Positions 8,184 to 16,636 of a DNA stretch of 64,000 nt are shown here, in pieces. The stretch is from contig NZ_CP151636.1 in the NCBI RefSeq assembly GCF_038397745.1, forward strand, positions 1,302,001 to 1,366,000, given 5' to 3'. The notes under the pieces were generated by a model. That model made no database searches. It saw only the letters and a program-made list of their open reading frames with translations, and was not told where the DNA came from. Origin of the DNA: Microbacterium sp. LWH11-1.2. Lineage in GTDB: Bacteria > Actinomycetota > Actinomycetes > Actinomycetales > Microbacteriaceae. Within the stretch, counting starts at the first letter, position 1. Each line of letters starts with the position of its first letter. A program made the translations under genes and the position numbers.

Positions 8184-8615
8184 ATGGGACGTCTCGACGG
8201 TCGGGCGACGTGGCAGGTGAGCCGCGCGCACCTTCGTGCACACTCCCTTCTGCAGGAGCTGTTCGCCGATGCGGGAGCGCGCGCGTATCACTACCGCCTG
8301 CTCGCAGCGCTCGAAGAGGCAGGCGCCGTGAGCCAAGCCGAGCTCGGGCGCGTGACCGGTCTCGATCGCAGCGATGTCTCGGTCGCGTTGAGTGCGCTGG
8401 AAGAGGGCGCGCTCATCGTGCGCGCCGCGCACCCCACCGACCGGCGCCGGAATCTCGTCTCCCTCACCGCGCGAGGGCGCGACGAGCTCGCGCGGCTCGA
8501 CGCCGTCGTCGAACGGGCGCAGGCCCTGTTCCTGGCGCCACTGGCCGAGGAGGAGCGCGACGCGTTCCTCGACATGATCACCCGTCTCGGGCGTGAGCCC
8601 GGTACCGGGGTCTGA
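8184..8615 (+). CDS. MarR family transcriptional regulator
   Basis: A 143-residue winged-helix protein. The order is dimer helix (about 15-30), helix-turn-helix (VSQAELGRVTGLDRSDVS, about 49-66), the wing with its diagnostic DRRRN pattern (HPTDRRRNLVSLT, about 86-98), and a C-terminal dimerisation helix with ARGRDELARL and PLAEEERDAFLDMI. MarR dimers normally repress a divergent or adjacent gene and release DNA on binding a phenolic ligand or on oxidation. Tandem palindromes lie directly upstream. The isochorismatase-like gene follows 81 bases downstream and may be a target. Confidence 0.9.
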   Translation: MGRLDGRATWQVSRAHLRAHSLLQELFADAGARAYHYRLLAALEEAGAVSQAELGRVTGLDRSDVSVALSALEEGALIVRAAHPTDRRRNLVSLTARGRDELARLDAVVERAQALFLAPLAEEERDAFLDMITRLGREPGTGV

Positions 8616-8696
8616 GCGCGAGGACTGGCGGGATCCCTCCCTTCGTTGACCGTTCCGCGTCTTGCCGGATGCGGCGGGCGGACCGAGGCTGAACGG

Positions 8697-9275
8697 ATGA
8701 CCGCATCCTCCGACACCGCCCTTCTCGTCATCGACGCCCAGGAGTCCTTCCGCCAGAGAGCCGACGATTGGGCGGCCACCGCGAACCCGGCGGTGCTCGA
8801 CAACATCGCCCACCTCGTCGAGCACGCCAGGACCGTCGGCGACCCGGTCGTGTGGATCACCCACTCCGAACCAGGGACCGGGGGAGTCTTCGATCCCGCG
8901 CTCGGGTTCGTGCGCGTGATCTCGGAGCTCGGCCCGAGACACGAGGAGGCAGCGGTCACGAAGACCACGATCAATGCCTTCACGTCGACCGATCTCCAGG
9001 AGCGGCTCGAGGGCACCGGCATCCGTCGGGTCGTGATCTGCGGCATCCGCACCGAGCAGTGCTGCGAGACGACGGCGCGCGTGGCCGCCGACCTCGGATT
9101 CGACGTCGAGTTCGTCACCGACGCGACGACGACCTCGGCCATCCCGAGCCGGGGTGCGCTCGCCGCAGTGTCGGGCGACGACATCATGCGCCGCACCGAG
9201 AGCATCCTCTCGGCCCGCGGATTCGCCACGATCACCGACACGAAGACGAGGATCGGAGCGAGCCCCGTCGCCTGA
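8697..9275 (+). CDS. Isochorismatase-family cysteine hydrolase
   Basis: A 192-residue protein of the isochorismatase/nicotinamidase fold with its catalytic triad visible: Asp13 (LLVIDAQ), Lys89 (VTKTTINAF) and nucleophile Cys122 (GIRTEQCCETTA). A second Cys follows at once, and the usual cis-peptide region precedes it (VVICGIRTE). Family members hydrolyse amides or imides in the cytoplasm; the substrate cannot be read from the sequence. ATG 8697 is chosen because the conserved first strand starts 9 residues later. An in-frame GTG/TTG region from 8646 lacks a ribosome-binding site. It ends 10 bases from the next convergent gene. Confidence 0.85.
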   Translation: MTASSDTALLVIDAQESFRQRADDWAATANPAVLDNIAHLVEHARTVGDPVVWITHSEPGTGGVFDPALGFVRVISELGPRHEEAAVTKTTINAFTSTDLQERLEGTGIRRVVICGIRTEQCCETTARVAADLGFDVEFVTDATTTSAIPSRGALAAVSGDDIMRRTESILSARGFATITDTKTRIGASPVA

Positions 9276-9285
9276 GCGGAGCGGC

Positions 9286-9501
9286 TCAGTCCCCCTCGTC
9301 GCCGGTCTCGACGCCCGGTCCGGGACCAGGTCGTACCGGGGCATCCGGGGCGATGTCGATCCGGGTGTTCCCGTCGTGCTCGCTCACCTCGATGCGCGGC
9401 GCAGCATCGGCCTCGGTGGCATCGGGCGCCGCGGTCAGCTGGTCGTGGCGCTTCTCCTCGAACGTCTCGTCGTCTGCGGATGGGTGATCAGGCGTGCTCA
9501 T
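9286..9501 (-). CDS. Small acidic hypothetical protein
   Basis: A 71-residue, very acidic and probably disordered protein with Pro/Gly-rich ends (PVRPGPGPGVETGDEGD) and a charged centre (ETFEEKRHDQL). There is no signal peptide, membrane helix or Cys. ATG 9501 has a good GAGGAG ribosome-binding site, which together with coding-like composition argues it is real. Similar short acidic proteins are common as lone genes in Microbacteriaceae. I do not recognise a function. Confidence 0.6.
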   Translation of the reverse strand: MSTPDHPSADDETFEEKRHDQLTAAPDATEADAAPRIEVSEHDGNTRIDIAPDAPVRPGPGPGVETGDEGD

Positions 9502-9736
9502 GGCTCTCCTCGGTCGTCATCGTCGAAAGCTATGTTCCGACCGTGCCCCGCGGCGATGGGGTTGACAGCGGGGGTCCGGATGCGCACTCAGGATTCTCAC
9601 AGAAACACCGCGCGGCGCGGTCATCCGTTCGCCCGGCACCGATATATTGTCGTCGCACGAAGGACGGTCCGCCGGCCTCCGGCAGGGGCGATCGAGGGGA
9701 TCGCTTCACGACCTGACACAAGAAACGGGTTCTCTC

Positions 9737-10384
9737 ATGACCGGTACCGCACGGAAGGCGCTCGCCGAAGGGCTCGCGACCTTCCTCTTCGTCCTCGCCA
9801 TCATCGCCGCGGTGAACAGCGAAAGCCCGCTGACGCCGCTCGCGATCGGCTTCACCCTCATGGTCCTCGTCTACTCGACGGGCCACATCTCGGGCGCGCA
9901 CCTGAACCCGGCCGTCTCGGTCGGTGTCTTCCTGCGCGGCGGCCTGAGCGTCGTGGACTTCATCGCCTACCTCATCGCTCAGTTCATCGGCGGCGCGCTG
10001 GCCGCACTGGCCAGCCTCGCGGTCTGGCCCGCGGGCGGAAAGGCCGTGGTCATCGAGATCGGCCCCGCCTTCCTCGTCGAGGCGCTGTTCACGCTGATCC
10101 TCGTCTGGGTGGTCCTCAACACCGCCACCGCGAAGGGCACCGAGGGTAACTCCTTCTACGGCCTCGCGATCGGTGCCACGGTGTTCGTCGGTGCCGCGAC
10201 CGTCGGCTCGATCTCGGGCGGCGGCTTCAACCCGGCCGTGGCCCTCGGTCTCTCGGTGGGCGGCTACTTCGCCTGGAGCTCGCTGTGGCTCTACATCGTC
10301 GCCCCGGTCGTCGGCGCCGTGATCGCCGCGATCCTGTTCCGCGTGCTCAACGCGGACGACGCCAAGAAGATCGCCGGCGAGTAA
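9737..10384 (+). CDS. MIP-family aquaporin-like channel without the filter arginine
   Basis: A 215-residue six-helix membrane protein with two half-helix NPA boxes: HLNPAVS (NPA 57-59) and FNPAVALG (NPA 165-167). The internal repeat and length fit the aquaporin branch rather than glycerol facilitators, which are longer and carry Asp after the second NPA. The residue after the second NPA, normally Arg of the aromatic/Arg filter, is Val168, as in some plant TIP channels. That suggests a wider or less polar pore (urea, ammonia or peroxide are possible). A TATATT box at 9643 could be its -10 element. A strong terminator follows the stop. Confidence 0.88.
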   Translation: MTGTARKALAEGLATFLFVLAIIAAVNSESPLTPLAIGFTLMVLVYSTGHISGAHLNPAVSVGVFLRGGLSVVDFIAYLIAQFIGGALAALASLAVWPAGGKAVVIEIGPAFLVEALFTLILVWVVLNTATAKGTEGNSFYGLAIGATVFVGAATVGSISGGGFNPAVALGLSVGGYFAWSSLWLYIVAPVVGAVIAAILFRVLNADDAKKIAGE

Positions 10385-10395
10385 CCCGCTGCCAC

Positions 10396-10430
10396 GAAGC
10401 GCCGCGTCCTCTGCGAGGGCGCGGCGCTTC
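10396..10430 (+). terminator. Stem-loop terminator after the aquaporin gene
   Basis: A perfect 11-bp inverted repeat, GAAGCGCCGCG (10396-10406) and CGCGGCGCTTC (10420-10430), with a 13-base loop. It starts 11 bases past the aquaporin stop. No U-run follows, as is usual in high-GC Actinobacteria. Confidence 0.7.
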
Positions 10431-10508
10431 TGCGTGCGGGCCTCTCCGTCGAGCGATGTCCGCCACGCGGGGGATGCGGGCACCGACGCGGCGACGTACC
10501 GTGAAGCC

Positions 10509-11180
10509 ATGCTGATCGTCGAGGAGCTCCATCTGCTGCTCACCCGGCCTGACGGCCGAGTCGAGAGCGCAGCGAGCGTGCACCGTCTGTTCGGCGCGAT
10601 CGCCGCCGTCATCGTCGATCTCTCCCTCCACGACCGCGTCGTGGTGACGGAGGAGAAGAACCCGGCCGTGCAGGTCGTCTCCGCCGATCCGATCGGCGAC
10701 CCGGTCCTCGACACGGCGCTCGCGCGCCTCGCTCCCCTGAGCGGCAAGCGCCTGCAGTCGCTCCTCATGCGCTCGAGGCTCGATCCGCTGGACCAGGTCG
10801 TCGAATCGCTCGTCGCACAGGGCGTTCTCGTGCGTGGAGAGCGGGGCTTCTTCGGGTGGGGCTCGCTGCGCACACCCGAGTCGGATCCCGGACCGGAGAT
10901 GCTGATCCGCTCCCGCCTCGCGGCCGTGCTGTCGGGATCGGCCGCGCCCACCCTGGCCGACGTGACGATCCTCGCCATCCTGCAGGGGATGAACGCGGCG
11001 CATCCGATCCTCAAGAACGAGGCGGCCGGGGCATCGGCGGGTCAGCTCAAGAAGCGGATCGAGCAGCTGGTCGCGGGCTCGGCGGCCGGTGATGCCGTCA
11101 CGAAGGCCGTGAACACGGCGATCGCCGCGGCGCTGATGGCCGCGATGACACCGGTCATCGTGGCGACCACGACCGGCTGA
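10509..11180 (+). CDS. GPP34 (GOLPH3/VPS74-like) family protein
   Basis: A 223-residue, mostly helical protein with the GPP34 layout: the N-terminal LIVEELHLLLTRPDGR, then an AAVIVDLSLHDRV helix, the PLDQVVESLVAQGVLVRGERGFFGWG segment (the hairpin region of GOLPH3), and a C-terminal tail of Ala-rich helices. Eukaryotic relatives bind phosphatidylinositol-4-phosphate at the Golgi. The bacterial role is unknown; actinobacterial copies are frequent. ATG 10509 begins the first strand directly. It converges with the MFS gene 11 bases away. No operon partner. Confidence 0.8.
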   Translation: MLIVEELHLLLTRPDGRVESAASVHRLFGAIAAVIVDLSLHDRVVVTEEKNPAVQVVSADPIGDPVLDTALARLAPLSGKRLQSLLMRSRLDPLDQVVESLVAQGVLVRGERGFFGWGSLRTPESDPGPEMLIRSRLAAVLSGSAAPTLADVTILAILQGMNAAHPILKNEAAGASAGQLKKRIEQLVAGSAAGDAVTKAVNTAIAAALMAAMTPVIVATTTG

Positions 11181-11191
11181 TCACCGCGGCG

Positions 11192-12382
11192 TCAGGACGC
11201 CACGGCGGCGGCCGTCGCGTGCCGGTCGGACTCCGCGGGGACGCGAGTGCGCGCGGCGGCGATCAGCATGACCACCAGCGCGACCGCGGTGATGATCGCG
11301 CCCAGCCAGATCGGCGAGGTGTATCCGAGGCCGGCGGAGATGCCCACGCCCCCTGCCCAGGCTCCGAGGGCGTTGCCGACGTTGAACGCGCCGATGTTGG
11401 CGCCGGAGGCGAGCGTGGGCGCGCCGCCCGCGTATTGCATCACCCTGCTCTGCAGGCCGGGCACGGTGCCGAATCCGAATCCGCCCATCAGGAAGAGCGC
11501 GACGATCGTCGCGATCCCGGACGATGCGAAGAGCGCGAACAGAGCGAGCACCGCGACCAGCGCGGCGATGAAGACGATCAGGGTGCGGTCGATGGCGCGG
11601 TCGGCGAGACGGCCGCCGAGCCAGTTGCCGAGCACGAGTCCGCCGCCGAACAGCACCAGCAGCCACGGCACGGCCGAGGACGCGAAGCCGCTGACTTCCG
11701 TGAGCGTGTACGCGATGTACGTGAACGCCCCGAACATCCCGCCGAAGGCGAGGATCGTGACGGTCAGCGAGAACCACACCTGGCCGGATCGGAAAGCTCG
11801 CAGCTCCTGGCGGAGGCTGATGCTCTGGTCGGGCCGCGGGAGGGCAGGCACGAGTGCGGCGATGCCGATGAAGGCCAGCACGCCGATCGCGGAGATCGTC
11901 CAGAACGTCGAGCGCCAACCGAACTCCTGGCCGAGGAACGTGCCGAACGGCACGCCGAAGACGTTCGCGGCGGTGAGGCCCGTGAACATGATCGCGATGG
12001 CTCCGGCCTTCTTCTCCGGGGCGACCAGGCCCGCCGCGACGACGGAGCCGATGCCGAAGAACGCTCCGTGGCAGAGGGCGGCGATGATCCGGCCGATCAT
12101 GGCGGTGCCGTAGTCGGGAGCGAGAGCCGTGAGCGCGTTGCCCAGGATGAAGAGCACGAGGAGGCCGAGCAGCACGGGCTTGCGGGGCAGGCGCGTCGTC
12201 GCGGCGGTCAGCAGCAGGGCGCCGACGACGACGGCCAGCGCGTACCCGGAGATGAGCCAGCCGGCCGCGGATTCGGTGACGCCGTATTCGGTCGCGACCT
12301 CCGGCAGCAAGCCCATGATGACGAACTCGGTGAGTCCGATGCCGAACGCCCCGATGGCGAGGGCGATCAGTCCTACTGGCAT
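11192..12382 (-). CDS. MFS efflux transporter (DHA1, AraJ/Cmr-like)
   Basis: A 396-residue, 12-helix major facilitator. Helix 1 carries IGLTEFVIMGLLPEVA, a mark of the AraJ/Ydh DHA1 drug-proton antiporters. A LPRKPVLL loop stands in the position of motif A between helices 2 and 3, and GVPFGTFLGQEFGWRSTF resembles antiporter motif C. ATG 12382 is preceded by AGGAG and begins the first helix; more upstream in-frame starts lack this and run into the operator region. The substrate is probably a drug-like compound or sugar and cannot be read. The gene is divergent from a MarR regulator, the classic arrangement for a MarR-controlled pump. Confidence 0.88.
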   Translation of the reverse strand: MPVGLIALAIGAFGIGLTEFVIMGLLPEVATEYGVTESAAGWLISGYALAVVVGALLLTAATTRLPRKPVLLGLLVLFILGNALTALAPDYGTAMIGRIIAALCHGAFFGIGSVVAAGLVAPEKKAGAIAIMFTGLTAANVFGVPFGTFLGQEFGWRSTFWTISAIGVLAFIGIAALVPALPRPDQSISLRQELRAFRSGQVWFSLTVTILAFGGMFGAFTYIAYTLTEVSGFASSAVPWLLVLFGGGLVLGNWLGGRLADRAIDRTLIVFIAALVAVLALFALFASSGIATIVALFLMGGFGFGTVPGLQSRVMQYAGGAPTLASGANIGAFNVGNALGAWAGGVGISAGLGYTSPIWLGAIITAVALVVMLIAAARTRVPAESDRHATAAAVAS

Positions 12383-12444
12383 GACGATTCTCCTGATAAA
12401 GTAATTTGATTGCAGACGCCGGATATTGCGCGTCGAAACACAAT

Positions 12445-12479
12445 GCTTGCACACGCAACTATAAAGCGCAAGCAACTAT
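12445..12479. promoter_or_regulatory. Operator/promoter region between MFS and marR genes
   Basis: The AT-rich 110-bp gap holds nested repeats: inverted arms GCTTGC (12445-12450) and GCAAGC (12468-12473), a short palindrome TTGC-ACAC-GCAA (12447-12458) and a direct repeat GCAACTAT (12455-12462 and 12472-12479). Such nested elements fit MarR dimer sites controlling both divergent genes. The exact half-sites are inferred. Confidence 0.55.
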
Positions 12480-12492
12480 CTGAGGAGTGCGG

Positions 12493-12954
12493 ATGGGAAT
12501 CGCAGACGACGCCGTCGAAGTGCGCGCCCAGGGGTGGCGGACGCTGGCTGCGCTGCACGGCCTGATCGAAGCAGAACTCGAGCGCGCCCTCGCCGACGCG
12601 GTCGGCCTGTCGGTCGTGGAGTACACCGTGCTCGACGCGCTCGAGCGTCAGGACGGCTGGCACATGCGCATGCAGCAGCTGGCCAGGGCGACCGCCCTGA
12701 GCCCCAGTGCCACGACGCGGCTCGTGAACCGTCTCGAGGACCGCGCGCTGCTCACGCGTGTGCTGTGCGCCGACGACCGTCGTGGCATCTACACCGAGCT
12801 GACGGCATCCGGTCGGGAGCTCTACGAGCGTGCCCACCCGATCCACGACGCCACGCTCCGCCGCGCTCTGGACGATGCGGCTGCTCAGCCGGAGCTCGCT
12901 CCCGTGGTCGAGGCTCTGAACGGCGTCGCGCTCCCCGCGCTCGTCACCCGCTGA
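12493..12954 (+). CDS. MarR family transcriptional regulator
   Basis: A 153-residue MarR protein: dimer helices (about 8-35), helix-turn-helix (MRMQQLARATALSPSATTRLVNRLE, about 55-80), wing with DDRRGIYTELT (about 95-105) and a C-terminal helix. ATG 12493 sits 6 bases after GAGGAG and is preferred over GTG 12487, which overlaps that ribosome-binding site. It most likely represses the divergent MFS gene and itself. Its 3' end is overlapped by 70 bases by the oppositely oriented oxidoreductase gene, an unusually long convergent overlap. Confidence 0.9.
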   Translation: MGIADDAVEVRAQGWRTLAALHGLIEAELERALADAVGLSVVEYTVLDALERQDGWHMRMQQLARATALSPSATTRLVNRLEDRALLTRVLCADDRRGIYTELTASGRELYERAHPIHDATLRRALDDAAAQPELAPVVEALNGVALPALVTR

Positions 12955-13937
12955 GGCGCCGCGAACTCACCGGTCGGGGTGATCCCGACGCTCGGCGTCA
13001 GGGAGATCACGATCTTGCCGGAGGCGTGTCCGGCGATCGATCGCGCATACGCGAGACGCACGTCTTCGAGCGGATGCACCGAGTCGATCGGCAGCTCGAC
13101 GCTGCCGTCGGCGATCAGCCGAGCGACCATCGTGAGCTCCCGCGCGCCGGCCTTCGCCCCGCCGATGCCGCGGACCGGATGCCGAGAGCGCGCCTCGTAG
13201 TCGGCCACGGTGTTGATGCGATCCGCGGGCACACCCATGGCCAGAGCGAGGTCGACCGTGCCGTGACCGACGGTGTCGAGCACCGCAGTGATCCCGCCGG
13301 GCGCCGCCGCCCGCACCGCGTCGGCGAGGTCGTCGCCGTAGGCGAGCGGATGGACGCCGAGGCGCCGCAGCAGCGCGTGGTTGCGCGGACCGGCCGTCCC
13401 GATGACCCGGGCACCCCGAAGGACGCAGAGCTGCGCCGTGAGGATGCCGACGCCACCGGCTGCGCCGCTCACCAGGACCACGTCGCCCGCGCCGATCCGC
13501 TGGGATCCGACGCTCGCCACGGCCGTGCGGCCGACGACGTTGAGCGCTCCCGCGACGACGAGCGGGAGCCCCTCCGGCAGGCGGACGAGCAGCGCGGGGT
13601 CGATCACGAGGTGGTCGGCCTGCGCGTGGTACCGGAGCCCGCCGAACACCTCTTCGCCCGTGCGCCATCCGGTGACGTCGTCTCCGACAGCTTCGATGGT
13701 GCCCGAGAAGTCGTACCCGTTGCCGGATGGCAGGCTCCGCTCGTACGGATCGTGCATCGGCTCGCCGCTGAACAGCTTCCAGTCGACGGGGTTCACACCG
13801 GCCGCGGCCACCCGCACCAGAACCTCACCCGCGGCGGGACGGGGGACCGCCCGATGCTCGATCTCGAGCACCTCGGGGCCCCCGAACCGGTGGAACACGA
13901 CGCGTCTCGACGCGGCATCCGTCGGTGCGAGGGTCAT
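12885..13937 (-). CDS. NADPH-dependent quinone oxidoreductase-like MDR enzyme
   Basis: A 350-residue medium-chain reductase of the zinc-free quinone-reductase type. It has the N-terminal GroES-like domain (GVNPVDWKLFSG, GYDFSGTIEAVG), then a Rossmann domain with the nucleotide loop SGAAGGVGI and LDTVGHGTVDLAL. No zinc ligands are present at the usual Cys/His places. The expected family end is GHASGKIVISL; here about 35 extra low-complexity residues rich in Ser, Thr, Ala and Gly follow. They are read from the DNA antisense to the marR 3' end. An ancestral stop may have been lost. Likely role: reduction of quinones or enones in the cytoplasm. Confidence 0.85.
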   Translation of the reverse strand: MTLAPTDAASRRVVFHRFGGPEVLEIEHRAVPRPAAGEVLVRVAAAGVNPVDWKLFSGEPMHDPYERSLPSGNGYDFSGTIEAVGDDVTGWRTGEEVFGGLRYHAQADHLVIDPALLVRLPEGLPLVVAGALNVVGRTAVASVGSQRIGAGDVVLVSGAAGGVGILTAQLCVLRGARVIGTAGPRNHALLRRLGVHPLAYGDDLADAVRAAAPGGITAVLDTVGHGTVDLALAMGVPADRINTVADYEARSRHPVRGIGGAKAGARELTMVARLIADGSVELPIDSVHPLEDVRLAYARSIAGHASGKIVISLTPSVGITPTGEFAAPQRVTSAGSATPFRASTTGASSG

Positions 13938-13963
13938 GGGGACAGCCTAGGAGGATCCCCTGC

Positions 13964-15700
13964 TCACCCGGCGCTGACGGCGAGCAGGAACCAGGCCGAG
14001 TGCGGGATCCACTGCTCCGCCCATCGCCAGGAGTCGGGGCCCTCGGCGGTGTCCGATGTCAGGAAGGCGATGCCCTGCTCGTCGTCGGGGTGGCTGGTGA
14101 TGCCGTTCACGATGCCGCCGGGCAGGTTCGGGAAGTCCGGGGTGTACTCGACGTTGTTCCGGCCGCGCCCCTGGAGCATGCAGGCGTCGAAGGGGTTCCG
14201 GCCGAGCACCCAGTGCACCTGATCGGCGGCGAAGCGACGCAGTCGCGCCGCAAGATCGGCATCGCACTCCGGGAGATCTGCGACGATCGCGGCTGCGAAC
14301 GAGAGCGAGGCGAGGTTCGCGTTCTCGCCCTGCCACCAGTAGCCGGTGTCGTTGTCGTGAGGGAAGAAGAACGCGTCCTTCGGCACACCACCGCGCGGCT
14401 GCACGCGCTGCCGGGGGTAGCCGAACGGATTGGCGACGGCGTCCGTCCGATCCAACAGATCCTTCGCGAGCTGCACGGCGAGGGCGCGCGCCCGCCCGAC
14501 GTGGGCGCCGGCCGGCACGAGCGCCGCGTAGCGGAGCAGGGCGATCGCCGGGAATCCGGCCTCGACCGCCGAGAAGTACGGGCGTCCGTCGTGCCAGGCC
14601 TCGAACCATCCTGCCGCGCCGTCGGCTCCGGCGCGATAGCGCTCGATCAGCGAGAGGGCGCGGCGGTCCGCCGCGGCGGCGAATCGCGTGCGCTCATCGG
14701 GTCCGACAGCCGCCACGAGCTCGGATGCCGCGAGCAGCGCGCAGTGGTCGTCGACGATCGACTCCGCACTCTCGGTCAGCTCCCCGGTCTCGAGATCGAG
14801 CCCGAACAGGTAGTCGTCGTTGTGCATCTCGAGGTCGTCGAAGGCCCCGACGGCAGCGGCCAGGTATTCCGCAGACGTGAAGTCGCCGTGCGCGCTCTCC
14901 CGCGACGCCCGCGCCAGCGCGGCGATCGCGAGCCCGCCGCCGCCGCGGTACGACGCCCGGTACCGGTCGGTGCGCACGCATTCCGGCAGCGGCGCGTTGA
15001 TCACCCGCTCGTCGAGCTGCTTGGTCAGGGCGTCGAAGATGCCGCTGTAGAACGCGCCTTCCGGGGTGCGGAAGCGCACCAGGAAGTCGGCGCCGAACAG
15101 GGCCTCGTCACGCAGCCGCGCTCCGAGTGCCCGATGGAACCGCGGATGCCGTGTCGCCAGCTGGTCGCGCGCCTCGAGGAACGCCCACGTGCACAGGGGG
15201 ATCTGCTGCGGGCTCATGGTCGGCGAGTACGTCAGGTGGCTGAGGAACTTGCTCGTGTCGCCGCTCGCGTCGAGCCACCCGCCGCGGGCATCCACCGTGC
15301 AGCCGGAGTCGTCGCCGTACCGCAGGGCGGCGGCATCCTTCCGTTCGATCTCACCGCTGGAGCGCCCTGCCTTGAAGGCGAAGAGGATGTCGGAGAGCGT
15401 GCCGGCGGCGAGCCGCTCCTCGCCGATCGTGAACGGCTCCGACGAGACGGCCTCGTCATCGACCGCCGCCGCGAGGACGTAGCGTCCGGGTGTATCGACG
15501 GCGTCGAAGTCCACGCGCGAGTATGCGCCCGTCCGCCAGGCGTCCACCGCCGCCACCGGTGTCGCCTCCAGCCGGATGCGGGAGCCGTCGTCGAGGGACA
15601 GCAGCTCCACGTGCGGCGTCGACCCGAGCTCGGCGAGCTCGATGAGTGCGGACTTGGGTGCCCCGGTGTCGTAGCCGAGGTGATCGATGAGGATGCGCAT
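13964..15700 (-). CDS. Glycoside hydrolase family 9-type enzyme, intracellular
   Basis: A 578-residue protein. An N-terminal Ig-like domain (about 1-95, starting LIDHLGYDTGAPKSAL) is typical of GH9 enzymes. An alpha/alpha barrel follows, with GGWLDASGDTSKFLSH in place of the GH9 GGWYDAGDYGKY segment, HNDDYLFGLDLETGEL, and a late VHWVLGRNPFDACML stretch that matches GH9 GxNP. There is no signal peptide, so it acts in the cytoplasm, probably on imported beta-linked oligosaccharides. It is the last gene of a leftward operon, starting 2 bases after the stop of the second permease. Substrate assignment (cello- or xyloglucan-type oligosaccharide) is inference. Confidence 0.8.
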   Translation of the reverse strand: MRILIDHLGYDTGAPKSALIELAELGSTPHVELLSLDDGSRIRLEATPVAAVDAWRTGAYSRVDFDAVDTPGRYVLAAAVDDEAVSSEPFTIGEERLAAGTLSDILFAFKAGRSSGEIERKDAAALRYGDDSGCTVDARGGWLDASGDTSKFLSHLTYSPTMSPQQIPLCTWAFLEARDQLATRHPRFHRALGARLRDEALFGADFLVRFRTPEGAFYSGIFDALTKQLDERVINAPLPECVRTDRYRASYRGGGGLAIAALARASRESAHGDFTSAEYLAAAVGAFDDLEMHNDDYLFGLDLETGELTESAESIVDDHCALLAASELVAAVGPDERTRFAAAADRRALSLIERYRAGADGAAGWFEAWHDGRPYFSAVEAGFPAIALLRYAALVPAGAHVGRARALAVQLAKDLLDRTDAVANPFGYPRQRVQPRGGVPKDAFFFPHDNDTGYWWQGENANLASLSFAAAIVADLPECDADLAARLRRFAADQVHWVLGRNPFDACMLQGRGRNNVEYTPDFPNLPGGIVNGITSHPDDEQGIAFLTSDTAEGPDSWRWAEQWIPHSAWFLLAVSAG

Positions 15701-15701
15701 G

Positions 15702-16622
15702 TCAGCCCTTGAGTGCTCCGGCGAGGACCGCGTTCTCCATCTTCTCGGCGAACACCGCGTAGACGAGGTAGGCGGGGATCAGGGTGATGAGGATGCCGGC
15801 GGCAAGAACACCGTACTGCGCGGCGTTCGCGATCGAGAGTGTGGGCAGCGCCACCTGCGCGGTGCGCAGCGTCGCCTCCGGCCCGATGATCACGAGCGAG
15901 AAGAAGTACTCGTTCCAGAAGGAGAGGAAGTTGAGGATCGCGACGACGGTGAGAGTCGGCACGGCGAGCGGGACGTAGACCGACCACAGCACCCGCAGGG
16001 GACCGGCGCCGTCGAGCACGGCCGACTCCTCGAGCTCGGCAGGCACCGCGCGCATCGCCTGCGTCAGCAGGATCACCGTCAACGGCATCGCCGACGCGGG
16101 GAGGAAGAGGATGAGGAACTCGCGGGTGTGGAACAGATGCATCGCGATCGACAGCAGCACGGTCGGCACGAGCGCCGCGAAACCGGGGATGAGGAATCCG
16201 AGCGCGAAGATCCGCTCCACCATCTGTCCGAGCGAGCCCTTCGCGCGCGCCAGCGCGAACGCCGCCGGCACTGCGAGGGCGAGCGTCAGGACCTCCGCAC
16301 CGATCGTGATGTACGCCGAGTTCAGCAGGGCCGTGCCGAGCGACGCCTGCGAGAACGCCAGCCCGAAGTTGTCGAGCGTCAGCGGGGTGAAAGGCGAGAA
16401 CGGCTGGTTGAAGATGTCGGTGTTGCGCTTGAACGCCGAGATCAGCAGGTAGTAGAGCGGAGCGGCGAGCAGGATCACGTACAGCCAGACGCCGGCGTGC
16501 GCGAAGTACTTCGAGGGACCGGTGCGGGCCAGAGCGCCGCCGCGCGTGCGACGACGCGGGGTGGAGCGAGGGGCGGATGCCGTGGTGCGGGAGGGAGCGG
16601 GGGCTTCGAGTGTGGTGGTCAT
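15702..16622 (-). CDS. Carbohydrate ABC transporter permease (MalG/CUT1 type)
   Basis: A 306-residue protein with a charged Pro/Arg N-terminal tail, then six membrane helices beginning at about residue 45. The cytoplasmic EAA loop that contacts the ATPase reads ELEESAVLDGAGPLRVLWSVYVPLA-like, with the conserved DGAG core. ATG 16622 has an AAGGGA ribosome-binding site. With the upstream permease and binding protein it forms a CUT1 importer. No dedicated ATPase is encoded in this operon, so it probably uses a shared MsiK-type ATPase encoded elsewhere, as is known in Streptomyces. It is followed at once by the GH9 gene. Confidence 0.92.
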   Translation of the reverse strand: MTTTLEAPAPSRTTASAPRSTPRRRTRGGALARTGPSKYFAHAGVWLYVILLAAPLYYLLISAFKRNTDIFNQPFSPFTPLTLDNFGLAFSQASLGTALLNSAYITIGAEVLTLALAVPAAFALARAKGSLGQMVERIFALGFLIPGFAALVPTVLLSIAMHLFHTREFLILFLPASAMPLTVILLTQAMRAVPAELEESAVLDGAGPLRVLWSVYVPLAVPTLTVVAILNFLSFWNEYFFSLVIIGPEATLRTAQVALPTLSIANAAQYGVLAAGILITLIPAYLVYAVFAEKMENAVLAGALKG

Positions 16623-16636
16623 GGCGTCGGATCCCT

